Positions 6,437 to 6,729 of a stretch of 6,729 nucleotides of DNA are shown here, piece by piece. The stretch lies in assembly GCA_005789685.1 (NCBI GenBank), contig SXXD01000114.1, positions 1 to 6,729 on the forward strand, in the 5' to 3' direction. The position numbers and the translations under genes are program-made. Numbering within the stretch: position 1 is the first letter of the stretch; the number at the start of each line of letters is the position of its first letter. This DNA is from Burkholderiales bacterium (GTDB lineage Bacteria > Pseudomonadota > Gammaproteobacteria > Burkholderiales > Burkholderiaceae_C). The notes under the pieces are model-generated. The model had not been told where the DNA came from, did no database searches, and saw only the letters and a list, made by a program, of their open reading frames with translations.

Positions 6437-6729
6437 GCGCTTCCGCCGAAATCAGCAGCCTTGAAGCGCGCCATTTGCAAAAGTCTTATGGCAGCCGCCA
6501 AGTGGTGTTTGACGTATCGGTCAAGGTTGAAAAAGGTGAAGTGGTGGGTTTGTTAGGACCCAATGGTGCCGGTAAGACCACCTCCTTCTACATGATTGTG
6601 GGCTTGGTGCGCACCGATGGCGGTCAAATTTTGATTGATGGCGAAGACGTCACACGCATGCCCATCCACCGCCGGGCTCGCATGGGGCTGTCCTATTTGC
6701 CTCAAGAAGCTTCTATTTTCAGAAAACTC
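6433..6729 (+). CDS. lptB: LPS export ABC transporter ATPase LptB, N-terminal part (runs off right edge)
   Basis: LptB is the cytoplasmic ATPase that drives LPS extraction from the inner membrane with LptF, LptG and LptC. The first 99 codons are present. Walker A is GPNGAGKT at 42-49, and the Q-loop region reads [15 protein letters not shown] at the very end, which is the LptB-type sequence just after the Q-loop glutamine. The phrases [34 protein letters not shown] and [23 protein letters not shown] are typical of LptB rather than of other ABC ATPases. The signature motif and Walker B lie outside the window. The ATG sits inside the last codons of lptA (ATGA overlap). Confidence 0.95.
   Translation, partial: MSASAEISSLEARHLQKSYGSRQVVFDVSVKVEKGEVVGLLGPNGAGKTTSFYMIVGLVRTDGGQILIDGEDVTRMPIHRRARMGLSYLPQEASIFRKL

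Overview
The window looks like ordinary chromosomal core and near-core sequence from a betaproteobacterium, most likely Burkholderiales and probably Comamonadaceae-like. This is inferred from protein style (Burkholderiales-type ArgS, a neighbouring SPOR protein and DsbA, the LptA/LptB pair) and a moderate GC content judged by eye. No database search was possible, so the genus is left open.

Left part (1-2562): the first 46 codons of malate synthase G (glcB) run leftward off the window. Across a 238-base divergent intergenic region carrying two small inverted repeats, a family III (CaiB/BaiF) CoA-transferase runs rightward, followed 26 bases later by a LysR-type regulator. The combination suggests acyl-CoA or C2/glyoxylate-linked carbon metabolism, but the CoA-transferase substrate cannot be read from sequence.

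Middle (2572-5756): arginyl-tRNA synthetase (argS), a membrane-anchored SPOR-domain protein and a periplasmic thiol oxidoreductase (dsbA-like) lie head to tail and end at a strong intrinsic terminator. ArgS charges tRNA in the cytoplasm. The other two act in the envelope: septal peptidoglycan binding and disulfide formation.

Right part (5757-6729): a promoter-like region leads into lptA and lptB, which overlap by ATGA. They encode the periplasmic bridge protein and the cytoplasmic ATPase of the LPS export machine; lptB is cut by the window edge. The usual upstream partner lptC is not here: lptA is preceded by the terminator of dsbA.

I see no mobile element, CRISPR array, RNA gene, phage or defence locus, and no convincing new system. 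Points worth a second look are regulatory or architectural: a possibly leaderless argS, a Tat-like signal on the DsbA homologue with a CSHC active site, a cysteine-free SPOR protein beside dsbA, a spaced inverted repeat at the lptA promoter, and lptA/lptB without lptC.
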